Source of the DNA: Sandaracinaceae bacterium
GTDB taxonomy: Bacteria; Myxococcota_A; Polyangia; Polyangiales; Houyiibacteriaceae
NCBI GenBank assembly: GCA_016706685.1
Contig: JADJJE010000012.1
Coordinates: 1 to 64,000 of the forward strand
Direction: 5' to 3'
Length of the DNA: 64,000 nucleotides
The notes beneath the pieces are model-generated. The model had not been told where the DNA came from. It searched no databases and saw nothing but the letters and a program-made list of their open reading frames with translations. The translations under genes and the position numbers were made by a program. How positions within the stretch are numbered: position 1 is the first letter of the stretch; every line of letters starts with the position of its first letter. Positions 17,203-25,243 of this stretch are shown here, one piece after another.

Positions 17203-19071
17203 ATGCTCACGTGCGTGCGGGTTCGCAACTTCGCCATCATCGACGAGCTCGAGGTCGAGCTCGGGGCCGGCTTGAACGTCTTCACCGGGGAGACGGGCGC
17301 CGGAAAGTCCATCTTGGTCAGCGCGCTCCAGCTGGTGTTGGGAGGCAAGGCCCGCCCGGACGTGGTGCGCACCGGGGCCGAGCAGGCCGAGGTGGAGGCG
17401 CTCTTCGACATCTCGGCGGACCCCACGGCGCGCGCGCGCATGCTGGAGGCCGGCATCGAGGTGGAGGCCGACGAGCCCGAGCTGGTCATCCGCCGGGTCA
17501 TCCAGGCCAACGGCCGCACGCGCGCCTTCATCAACGGGCAGATGGCCACGGCCGGGCAGCTGGCGCAGGTCACCAGCGGCCTCGCGGACATCTCGTCGCA
17601 GCACCAGTACCACACGCTCGTAGACGCTCGGACGCACCTCGGCTACCTGGACGCCTTCGCGGGCCTCGAGGCCGACCGCGACGCCATCACCGAAGCACAC
17701 CGCCGCTTCGCGGACGCGGACGCACGCGTGCAAGAGCTGGTGGCCCGCCACCGTGACCGCGGGCAGCGTGAAGATCTCCTCCGCTTCCAGCTCAAAGAGA
17801 TTGATGACCTCGCCCCCCGGGCCGACGAAGAAGCCGAGCTCACGGCCGAGCGCAGCCTGCTGCGCCACGCCGAGCGCCTGGCCGGGGTGGCCGGTGGCGC
17901 CGAGCACGTGCTCTATTCTGCGGACGCGGCGGTCTGCGAGAAGGTCGCGCGCGTGGCCACGGACGTGCGCGCGGGGGCGGCGTTCGACCCGCGCCTCAAC
18001 GCCATCGCAGACCAAATCGAGGCGGCGCAGACGCAGCTGGAAGACGCTGCGTCCGAGCTGGGCCGCTACGCGCGCGGCATCAACGTGGACCCGGGCCGCC
18101 TGGCCGAGGTGGAAGAACGGACCGACCGCTTGGCCCGGCTCAAGCGCAAGCACGGCGGCACCCTGGCCGACGTGGTGGCCCTGCGCGGGCGTCTGGCCTT
18201 GGAGCTGGCGGATCTCGACGACTTCGAGGCGGCCCTCAGCGCGGCCGAGCACAAGCGTGAGGTGGCCCGCGAGGCCGCCGCAGCCATCGCCCTGCGCCTG
18301 CGCGAGGCCCGCAAGAAGGCGGCGTCGAAGCTCAGCCGGTCCATCAGCGGGGAGCTCGCGTCGCTCGGCATGGGTGACGCCCAGGTGGAGGTGGACGTGC
18401 AGCCCCTCGAGGGGCGCGGCGGCGAGCTCGAGATCGAGGGCGCGCGCCTGTCGCCCACCGGCATCGACCGCGCCGAGTTCCTGATCGCCCCCAACCGCGG
18501 GGAGGCCGCGCGGCCGCTCGCCAAGGTGGCCAGCGGCGGTGAGCTCTCGCGCGCCATGCTGGCCATCAAGCGCGTGCTCGCCGGGGTGGGCCCGGCCGGA
18601 CTCTATGTGTTCGACGAGGTGGACTCGGGTGTGGGCGGCGCCGTGGCCGAGGTCATCGGTCAGAAGCTCAACGACGTGGCGGCCCACAGTCAGGTGCTGT
18701 GCATCACCCACTTGGCGCAGATCGCGGTCTATGGAGACGCCCACTTCCGCGTGCACAAGGAGGTGGTGGGCAGCCGCACACACAGCCGTGTCACGCAGCT
18801 GAAGCAGGGCGAGCGCCTCGAAGAGGTGGCCCGCATGCTGGGCGGCCTCACCGTCACCGCCGCCACGCGCGCCGCTGCGGGCGAAATGCTGGAGGGCGCC
18901 CAGAAGGCGGGCCTGGCAGCCAAGGCGAGCCACGCGGTCAAAGCCGCCGCACCGGCCCTTGCGGCCACCCCCAAGCCGGGCAACGCAGCGGCCATTCCGG
19001 CGCCGGAGCCCGCGGTGGTGGGCGTGGACAAGGCACGCGCGTCCAAGAAAAAGGCCGCGGCCAAGGGCTGA
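17203..19071 (+). CDS. recN: DNA repair ATPase RecN
   Basis: 622 residues from the ATG at 17203, chosen because MLTCVRVRNFAIID aligns with RecN N-termini. SMC-like architecture: Walker A GETGAGKS near residue 30, two coiled-coil arms, ABC signature VASGGELSR, and Walker B LYVFDEVDSGVGG. RecN helps hold broken DNA ends together in recombinational repair. The final ~60 residues form an Ala/Lys/Pro-rich tail absent from typical ~555-residue RecN; basic tail could contact DNA. The gene ends one base before the convergent lipoprotein gene stop. No LexA box could be confirmed. Confidence 0.95.
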   Translation: MLTCVRVRNFAIIDELEVELGAGLNVFTGETGAGKSILVSALQLVLGGKARPDVVRTGAEQAEVEALFDISADPTARARMLEAGIEVEADEPELVIRRVIQANGRTRAFINGQMATAGQLAQVTSGLADISSQHQYHTLVDARTHLGYLDAFAGLEADRDAITEAHRRFADADARVQELVARHRDRGQREDLLRFQLKEIDDLAPRADEEAELTAERSLLRHAERLAGVAGGAEHVLYSADAAVCEKVARVATDVRAGAAFDPRLNAIADQIEAAQTQLEDAASELGRYARGINVDPGRLAEVEERTDRLARLKRKHGGTLADVVALRGRLALELADLDDFEAALSAAEHKREVAREAAAAIALRLREARKKAASKLSRSISGELASLGMGDAQVEVDVQPLEGRGGELEIEGARLSPTGIDRAEFLIAPNRGEAARPLAKVASGGELSRAMLAIKRVLAGVGPAGLYVFDEVDSGVGGAVAEVIGQKLNDVAAHSQVLCITHLAQIAVYGDAHFRVHKEVVGSRTHSRVTQLKQGERLEEVARMLGGLTVTAATRAAAGEMLEGAQKAGLAAKASHAVKAAAPALAATPKPGNAAAIPAPEPAVVGVDKARASKKKAAAKG

Positions 19072-19072
19072 G

Positions 19073-19841
19073 CTACTGCTGGCAGAGCGTGCTGGCCACC
19101 CACGGGTGGCTGCCGCCACCGCACGGCACGCGGTTCGACAGCACTGGGTACGTCACGCAGCCCACGCCCGGCACCATCCAGTTCAGGTGCTCGCCCTGGA
19201 TGGGCATGTCTTCGGTGTACACCCCCGCCCGTGACGGCGTGGCCGTGTGCAGCACCAGCGCGGCCCGCGGCCCCATGCACACGGGCTCGGCCCCGGGCAT
19301 GCGGGTGCCCAGCCGGGGCGTCGTCAGCGCTTCGCTCTCGGCTAACACCGCGTCCACGGCCGCCGGCGTGCACCCCTCGAAGGCCAGCGCCACTTGGTAG
19401 CCCTCGCCCCGGCGCCACACGCGCTCCTCGCCGTGGCCCACGTCGTACACCAGCGCATACGCCGCGACCCCGGCCAGGCGCGCTGCGCAACGCTACCTGC
19501 GCCACGGGCGGGCCGGGATCGGGAGGCGTGCCCCACCAGCGCTGAAAGGCGAGGGTGCACCCCGGCGACAGGGTGCGGGGGTACGTGTACGGGTCCGCAG
19601 CATCGGTTGGCGCGAAGTCGTCGAACGGCAGGTGCATCGGCTCCGCGCGTGCGCTCCCCGCAGCGCCAGAAGGGCCTGTCGGCTCCGTGCGGCCCTCGTC
19701 CTCGCTCTCGCCCGCGGTGGGCGTGTCCACCGTCCCCCGCGACGCCTCCTGGTGGCAGCCGCCGAGGGCCACGAGCATCGAGGTTCCGAGAGCGAGGAAG
19801 CCGCAAGAGCCGCGTCGTCGAGCCATGCCCGAGTGTTTCAT
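19073..19841 (-). pseudogene. Lipoprotein gene interrupted by a frameshift
   Basis: The 5' part (from 19841, or a second ATG at 19826 opening MARRRG) encodes a lipoprotein signal with lipobox ALGGC and runs in frame to about 19500; the 3' part (19073 to about 19490) continues in the next frame with AGVAAYALVYDVGHGEERVW and a natural ending. Joining them needs one base removed (or two added) around 19475-19500, in a GC-rich run. Each half looks coding and together they give about 255 residues, so this is one gene broken by a real mutation or by an assembly error. Function is unknown; the C-terminal half contains paired Cys and aromatic residues. Confidence 0.6.
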
Positions 19842-19913
19842 GCGGAGCGGGCAGGGGATAGCCTGGACGGGCTCGAGGCCGCGCGGAAGCGGGAGTCGTG
19901 AGATGCTCGCGTG

Positions 19914-20309
19914 ATGTCGACCTACATGACCTTCATCGGCGTGATGAACCTGTTGGGTGCGCTGCTGTTGCTCGGAGCACTCTCTGAGCCCTTCGCCGAC
20001 GGCCTGGTGCGGCGCTGGACTGGCTTCCTGCCGCCGGACGTGCCGTACACCCACAGCCCCTACAGCCACCTCTGGCTGTGGTGGGCCATCATCGGCACGG
20101 GCTTCTTCGGCGCGCTGAACGTCATCGCCGCCAGCTGGCCCGCCGAGTTCGCGCGCGTGATCGTGTACGGCGACATCTACGCCTACTTCGCCTTCGAGGC
20201 GCTAGCCATCGCGGGCACGTTCTCGCCGCGCTACGGCAAGGGCGTGCTCGTGGCGCACTTCCTGTGGATCGGTCAGGGCGGCTGGGGTGTCTTCGTCGCG
20301 CTGAGCTGA
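19914..20309 (+). CDS. Small integral membrane protein, function unknown
   Basis: 131-132 residues with four predicted transmembrane helices; start is ATG 19914 or the in-frame GTG 19911 just before it. Loops are short and contain a conserved-looking PYTHSPYSHLWLWW segment between helices 1 and 2. It resembles small 4-TM proteins annotated only as hypothetical. It stands alone between the frameshifted lipoprotein gene (divergent) and the AT-rich island downstream. Confidence 0.65.
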   Translation: MSTYMTFIGVMNLLGALLLLGALSEPFADGLVRRWTGFLPPDVPYTHSPYSHLWLWWAIIGTGFFGALNVIAASWPAEFARVIVYGDIYAYFAFEALAIAGTFSPRYGKGVLVAHFLWIGQGGWGVFVALS

Positions 20310-20457
20310 GAGACGCGCACGCGCCCAGCTGCCGCGGCCGTGGGGGATTGCGCCAGCGTTTGCGGGCCGCGCGTGGCCGGGGGCGCGTGGTCGCTTCGTC
20401 GTGGCCGCCGCGGCCACGTTTTCGTTCATCCAGGCCACATTCGCGTGGCGTGCAAAA

Positions 20458-20472
20458 TGACACTGAGTGTCA
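20458..20472. promoter_or_regulatory. Perfect 15-base palindrome, candidate operator
   Basis: TGACACT-G-AGTGTCA, seven-base arms around a single central base, in the AT-rich island 314 bases before the cytochrome lipoprotein start. Shape fits a dimeric repressor site; the regulator is unknown. Confidence 0.45.
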
Positions 20473-20522
20473 AAGCGTCATGTTTTCGTGGAATTAATTC
20501 ATGCACAGCGTTTATTATACAT

Positions 20523-20543
20523 TGTGTACGAAATATATACACA
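20523..20543. promoter_or_regulatory. Inverted repeat TGTGTA-N9-TACACA, candidate operator
   Basis: Six-base arms with an AT-rich 9-base spacer, 51 bases after the neighbouring palindrome. Could be a second regulator site or an AT-rich promoter element; assignment is inference. Confidence 0.35.
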
Positions 20544-20785
20544 TCGTAAACGTAGATGAAAAGGAACCGCTGCGTCACTTCAAGACACCCATAATGAACG
20601 AGAATACACAAAATATTGACCTTGGAGACATCCGGTCGTGGCGCTTCGTGTGGTCGTGTACTAAAACTTACCACCTAGTAACTTGCGTCATGTGGTGTTT
20701 GAGAAACGGATACTATTCGCAAATAAATTGATCGCATTTAAGAATCTTGTGGTGTACAGGATGGCGCACATAGGAAGGAGCCTCG

Positions 20786-23632
20786 GTGCCCATGACCCAC
20801 GAATTGCCCTCCACGTCCTCCCGCGCTCGCTGCGCTACATCCGTCCCAGTCGCCTCGCTCACCAAGCGCGGGGCGTTCCATGGGCCGCCTCTCATCCTGG
20901 CCTTCGCCCTCGTGTTCCTCGCGGGCTGCGCAGGCGAGGCCGAGCCCGCTGCCAGCACGGAGGCGGTCATCCCCGCGGACTATGTTGGTGCCGCGGGGCC
21001 CACGCCCACGTCCGCTTGCTACGTGGCCATGAACGACGGAGGGCTCGGCGCGGCGTGCGCCAGCTGCCTGTGTGGGCGCTGCCCGACGCCGGCGCAGGGC
21101 TGTGGCGGCGACGCCCGCTGCGTGGCCGCAGCCACCTGCGCCCTCGAGAACGACTGCAGCGGTCGTGACTGCTACTGCGGCGGCTCGGTGCTCTGCAGCG
21201 TGCTGCCGTCCGGCCCGTGCCGCGACGAGTACCGCGCCGCGTCGGGCGTCACCGGCTGGACCCGCATCCAGCGCGTGCTGTCGTCCACCGACCAGAACAA
21301 CGCGCTGGTGCGCGCCGAGAACCTGCTGCGCTGCAGCGGTGGCGCCGACTGCGCCACGCAGTGCAGCAACGAGACGGCCGAGACGTGCTTCTTCATGAAC
21401 GACGAGGCCTGCCAGGATCGTTACTGCAGCGTGGACACCGCCCGCGAAGCTGCCCGCGAGGCGTCGGCGGCCTCCACCGCCACGCCGGTCATCGGGCGCG
21501 TGCGGGTGAACGGGACCTCACGCTGGACCACCGGCAGCAGCACCCCCGTGGCGCTCGCGCCGGGTGACCGGGTGGTGCTCGAGGGCACCGGCTTTGGCGC
21601 CGGGCCCGACGTGGACTTCGCCAAGATCATGGTGGGCAACAGCCGCGTGCTGGAGACCGACCTGGCCATGTACGAGCAGCGCCTGAACATCCTGGATGGC
21701 CCATCGGCGCCCGCCCAGGTGAACTACGAGCTGCCCGAGACGCACAGCACCTGGGACCGCGACGTGGTGTCGTGGACGCCCACGCGCGTGGAGTTCCTGG
21801 TCCCGGTGCACGTGGGCGCCGCGGGCCCCATCGTCATGCAGGTGCAGAAGCGCATTGGCACGCTCGAGTCGCTCACCCTCCCCGGTGTGCCCCACAGCGT
21901 GGTGGACGCGCAGACGCTGCGCATCACCGACCGCGACTTCGACTTCGCTTGCGACGTGGTCAGCGAGCTCGGCCCCGTGCGCACGTCCAATGCCGTCCCC
22001 ACGCGCATCAACAACCCCATGTACGCGGACCTGGTGGCGCGCGGCGAAGAGATCTTCTGGTCGTACGACTACAACATCGGCTTGGCGCATGCGTTCCGTG
22101 ACCTGGACTGGACCGCCATCCTGGACGGCACCGTGACCGACCCGGTGCGCGGTGGGCTGGCCGACCCGCGCGTGCTCATCGGCGCCATCCCCACGGTGCG
22201 CGGCGAGGTGCCCGACGCTGCCATGGACGACGTGTACTTCGACCCGTACCCCATGGCCAACCCGATCCCGGGCTTCCTCGCCGTGCTCGGTCAGCAGAAG
22301 CGCGAGGGCAACACGCGCGACACCGGCTTCGTGGGCTACCGGTACGCGGAGTCACAGCACCCCTACCAGGGCAACGGCGAGTGGATCGGCTTCAACTGTG
22401 CCTCGTGCCACGGCTATCGCATCAGCTACCAGCGCGGCGCGCAGAACATCACCCGCGTCATCCCAGGCCTGCCCAACCCCAACTGGAGCATGAAGTGGAC
22501 GGTGCTGGGCGAGTTCGAGGGCGTGGTGGGCAGCGAGCCGGGTCCCTTCTGGGCACCGGGCGAGGCCGACATCGACAAGACCTCCATCGCCTACCACATG
22601 CCCTACGGCACGGGCGAGCACGACCTGATCCGCGGCTCCCACGAGGGCAGCTCCACGGACAACGACTACATGTTCTCGCCGATCACGATCCCCAACGTGA
22701 CGAACTACATGCCCATCCGTCGATCGCTCTCGCACACGGAGTCCTACGTGGGCTTCGAGGGCTCGTACATCCACTCGGAAGAGCCGGACGGCGCGATGGG
22801 GTCTATGGACGCCGTGTCGCTGCAGGCCCTCACGGCCTACATGACCACGCTGAGCGCAAACGACAACGATCTGCGCAACGCGGGCATGTCGCGCTGGCTC
22901 GCACACAAGGGTCAGCGCAACACCCTGGTCGGGGCGAACGTGACCGAGGGGCAGTTCGTGGAGCGCGGCTGGCAGACCTTCCCGGCGCTGGCCACGCGCG
23001 TCGCGGCGGGGCGCACCACCTTCCAGACTCGCTGCGCGAGCTGTCACAGCGACGGGATGGGGGTCAACACCAACGAGCGCATGATCCGCCTCGACGAGGT
23101 GGGCCGCTTCTTCACGCCCACCATCTACCAGCGCCACACGCAGTCCATTCGCGCCACGTTCCTGCGCGACCTCTACTGGGTGCAGCACCGCGGTCTCTTG
23201 ACCGACGGCCACGTGCGCAACCTGCCCGACCTGGTGCACCCCGACCGCTGCACCGAGGGGACGGCGCTGCACAACCGCTACTACACGCTGCACGCGCCCA
23301 CGCCGAACCTGCCGTCGGCCGGGCCCGACTTCCCGGCGGACAACCGTCCGGGCGCCAACCCGCGCGGTGACGTCTTCCGCATCCCCCGCTACGACGGGAC
23401 CACGGCAGAGGGTCGGGCGCGCAACCTGTTCGTGGAGCGTCACCGCTACTTCACCACCGTGCCGTGGGACCCCACCCATTACTACTGGGACTACCAGGCC
23501 ATGCGCCGGGAGTACGGCCCCACCGAGCTCGGTACCAACCAGCCCATCGGCATGCCGGCTGCGCCCCATCCCTGGTGTGCCGGCAGCGCCGCCGAGGTGG
23601 ACGACCTGGTGCTGTACCTCCTCACGCTCTGA
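20786..23632 (+). CDS. Large two-heme c-type cytochrome lipoprotein with TIG-like domain
   Basis: 948 residues from GTG 20786 (an ATG two codons later at 20792 is equally possible; both follow GGAAGGAG). A signal sequence with lipobox FLAGC predicts an exported lipoprotein. Order: a Cys-dense module (about residues 70-200, with CASCLCGRC and CSGRDCYCGG), a TIG/IPT-like beta module (GDRVVLEGTGFG), a long middle region, then two c-type heme motifs, CASCH near residue 538 and CASCH near residue 750, within cytochrome c-like segments. It likely moves electrons at or outside the outer membrane, or acts as a di-heme peroxidase-like enzyme; the partner is unknown. It is preceded by the AT-rich island. 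Confidence 0.75.
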   Translation: MPMTHELPSTSSRARCATSVPVASLTKRGAFHGPPLILAFALVFLAGCAGEAEPAASTEAVIPADYVGAAGPTPTSACYVAMNDGGLGAACASCLCGRCPTPAQGCGGDARCVAAATCALENDCSGRDCYCGGSVLCSVLPSGPCRDEYRAASGVTGWTRIQRVLSSTDQNNALVRAENLLRCSGGADCATQCSNETAETCFFMNDEACQDRYCSVDTAREAAREASAASTATPVIGRVRVNGTSRWTTGSSTPVALAPGDRVVLEGTGFGAGPDVDFAKIMVGNSRVLETDLAMYEQRLNILDGPSAPAQVNYELPETHSTWDRDVVSWTPTRVEFLVPVHVGAAGPIVMQVQKRIGTLESLTLPGVPHSVVDAQTLRITDRDFDFACDVVSELGPVRTSNAVPTRINNPMYADLVARGEEIFWSYDYNIGLAHAFRDLDWTAILDGTVTDPVRGGLADPRVLIGAIPTVRGEVPDAAMDDVYFDPYPMANPIPGFLAVLGQQKREGNTRDTGFVGYRYAESQHPYQGNGEWIGFNCASCHGYRISYQRGAQNITRVIPGLPNPNWSMKWTVLGEFEGVVGSEPGPFWAPGEADIDKTSIAYHMPYGTGEHDLIRGSHEGSSTDNDYMFSPITIPNVTNYMPIRRSLSHTESYVGFEGSYIHSEEPDGAMGSMDAVSLQALTAYMTTLSANDNDLRNAGMSRWLAHKGQRNTLVGANVTEGQFVERGWQTFPALATRVAAGRTTFQTRCASCHSDGMGVNTNERMIRLDEVGRFFTPTIYQRHTQSIRATFLRDLYWVQHRGLLTDGHVRNLPDLVHPDRCTEGTALHNRYYTLHAPTPNLPSAGPDFPADNRPGANPRGDVFRIPRYDGTTAEGRARNLFVERHRYFTTVPWDPTHYYWDYQAMRREYGPTELGTNQPIGMPAAPHPWCAGSAAEVDDLVLYLLTL

Positions 23633-23664
23633 CCGCGCGTTGCATCGCGGTCGATTCGTGGCAC

Positions 23665-23713
23665 GTTTGCGCGGAATTCGTAGGCAGATTCGCAGATGCC
23701 TGCCCGCGCAAAC
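23665..23713 (+). promoter_or_regulatory. Long interrupted stem-loop between cytochrome and RRM-protein genes
   Basis: Outer arms GTTTGCGCGG (23665-23674) and CCGCGCAAAC (23704-23713) are perfectly complementary; inside, AGGCA (23682-23686) pairs with TGCCT (23697-23701). It lies 33 bases after the cytochrome stop and 73 bases before the RRM gene. There is no trailing U-tract, so it could be a terminator needing help, or a structured 5' leader bound by the RRM protein itself. Confidence 0.5.
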
Positions 23714-23785
23714 CAGGATGTGAGTATTGACTAAGCCAACGACCTCTTCGAGACCCCTCCACACTGCCATGTTCGGGGGTGCATC

Positions 23786-24244
23786 ATGAGCACCTTCGAG
23801 AAGCGAGCCCGCGAGGACAAGCGGAACGACAAGGCGCGCCAGAAGGAGCAGCGCCGCAACGAGAAGCGCTTCCAGGCCCCGGCCGCGCACGAGGTCATCT
23901 CGGCGCACGAGGTCAACGGCAACGTCCGGTCCATCGAAGAGGTCCTGAAGTCGATGCAGGGGGAGAACCGCGTCCAGCGCAGCGCCCCCCCGATCCCGTC
24001 CAAGCTCTTTGTGGGGAGCCTCAGCGACATGACCACCAGTGCGTCACTGCAGGCGCACTTCTCGGCCAACTTCGCCATCTCCGAGGCCGTGGTCATCACG
24101 GACCGCGGCACCGGCGCCTCGCGCAACTTCGGCTTCGTCACGGCCACCGACCGCAAGGACGCGCCGGCCATCATCGAGGCGTTCCACCAGAGCGAGCTCG
24201 ACGGCAACCGCATCGTCGTGAGCGTGGCCACCGAGAACCGCTGA
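23786..24244 (+). CDS. RNA-recognition-motif (RRM) protein
   Basis: 152 residues. The N-terminal ~70 are highly charged (Lys/Arg/Glu, likely disordered or helical); the C-terminal ~80 form one RRM with RNP2 LFVGSL (about 73-78) and RNP1 RNFGFVTA (about 114-121), whose aromatic residues stack on RNA bases. Bacterial single-RRM proteins act as RNA chaperones, often cold-related, but a target is not known here. A 49-base stem-loop lies in its probable leader. The next gene begins 11 bases later, suggesting cotranscription. Confidence 0.88.
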   Translation: MSTFEKRAREDKRNDKARQKEQRRNEKRFQAPAAHEVISAHEVNGNVRSIEEVLKSMQGENRVQRSAPPIPSKLFVGSLSDMTTSASLQAHFSANFAISEAVVITDRGTGASRNFGFVTATDRKDAPAIIEAFHQSELDGNRIVVSVATENR

Positions 24245-24255
24245 GGTCAGAGGCG

Positions 24256-25140
24256 GTGACCAGCGCACCGCGCATCGGCCCCCTGCGTAACGCCATCGCG
24301 TCGCTGGGGGCCTTTGTGATCTACGTGCTCATTCGCCTGTTCGGGCGCCGCGTGCAGCCCGCCGAGGCGCCATGGCTCATGGGCCCCATCGGGGGCGAGC
24401 ACATCGGCGACAGGCCCTATGACGAGTACGCCGCCGAGCACGGCCTCGAGGTGGTGCGCAACGCGCGTGAGGGTGGCCTCATCCCCAGCTTTGAAGCTCT
24501 GGCGGGCCCGAGCTTCGATCCCAGCCTCATCGCCCCCGAGGTGCGCGACTTCTACGAGCACACCGGCGCGTACCGCATGGACGTGTGGGCCAAGACCTTC
24601 TTCCCGTCCAACCTGGCCCTGTGGCTCCTGGTCACCACCATCAGCCGCAAGGTGGACCAGCTGAACTTCCCGGTGGACACCTTCGACACGGCCTCGGGCA
24701 TGGACAGCGAGATCGTGCTGCTGCGCGACGCGCACGGCGAAGTGCGCTGCACCGGCTGGTTCCGCCGCCTCGTGGAAGGCGGCCGCGTGCTCTACACGGG
24801 CTTCTACACCAGCCAAGTGGTCCCGGGTCACACGTCGGCCTGCGTGAAGGTCGCGTTCCCCATGCCCAACGGGAACGCCACCGTCATCCTGCGCCCCGAG
24901 GTGGGCGAGGGCGGGGCCCTGATCCTCGACAGCAGCGGCCCGGGCTTCGGCAACGTGGGCTTTTACCGCATGCAGCGCTTCGGGCGCGGCGACGCGCTCA
25001 CCGTGTGGAAGATCCGGTCCTTGAAGGAACGCTTCCGCGTGTACCTGGACGCTGAGCGCGTGGTGCGCTGCGACCACGCCATCCGCTTCCTGGGGCTGCC
25101 GGTGCTGAGCCTGCACTACCGAATTCAGCGGAAGGGCTGA
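24256..25140 (+). CDS. Conserved-looking protein of unknown function with one N-terminal hydrophobic segment
   Basis: 294 residues from GTG 24256; other in-frame starts lie inside the RRM gene. Residues ~13-28 (LGAFVIYVLIRLFG) could anchor it in the membrane; the rest is a soluble alpha/beta protein with runs such as DVWAKTFFPSNLALWLLVTT and a long beta-rich second half (GRVLYTGFYTSQ, NATVILRPE). I do not recognise the family. It follows the RRM gene by 11 bases and precedes the MpaB gene by 103 bases that contain an operator-like palindrome, so it may end the RRM operon. Confidence 0.55.
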   Translation: MTSAPRIGPLRNAIASLGAFVIYVLIRLFGRRVQPAEAPWLMGPIGGEHIGDRPYDEYAAEHGLEVVRNAREGGLIPSFEALAGPSFDPSLIAPEVRDFYEHTGAYRMDVWAKTFFPSNLALWLLVTTISRKVDQLNFPVDTFDTASGMDSEIVLLRDAHGEVRCTGWFRRLVEGGRVLYTGFYTSQVVPGHTSACVKVAFPMPNGNATVILRPEVGEGGALILDSSGPGFGNVGFYRMQRFGRGDALTVWKIRSLKERFRVYLDAERVVRCDHAIRFLGLPVLSLHYRIQRKG

Positions 25141-25210
25141 CGCGCGCTGCTCGTGTCTCGGAGGAACGGGCCACAGTCGGCTTGCCGTCGAGGTCCGCCT
25201 GCCCCCATAC

Positions 25211-25224
25211 TAGACAACTGTCTA
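25211..25224. promoter_or_regulatory. Operator-like palindrome upstream of the MpaB oxygenase gene
   Basis: TAGACA-AC-TGTCTA, 19 bases before the ATG at 25244. Six-base perfect arms with a two-base centre are typical of TetR-type repressor sites; the TetR candidate nearest is far away at 44522. Confidence 0.45.
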
Positions 25225-25243
25225 ATCCGAACCCGAGGCACGA

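Larger units (their letters stand above)
20310..20785. other. AT-rich gene-free island
   Basis: No credible gene. By hand count bases 20461-20760 are about 41% GC, against roughly 70% nearby. Two short open frames (20501-20731 plus, 20426-20674 minus) exist only because stop codons are expected by chance here, and they have no recognisable features. The stretch holds two dyad elements (listed separately) and ends with a good RBS (GGAAGGAG) for the cytochrome lipoprotein, so it likely contains that gene's control region; foreign origin of the island is possible. Confidence 0.6.

Noticed and set aside
17017..19119. A 700-codon minus-strand frame across recN
   Set aside because: RecN motifs are unambiguous on the plus strand; the antisense frame has none.
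20426..20731. Two small frames in the AT-rich island as possible genes
   Set aside because: No RBS, no recognisable pattern; chance frames.
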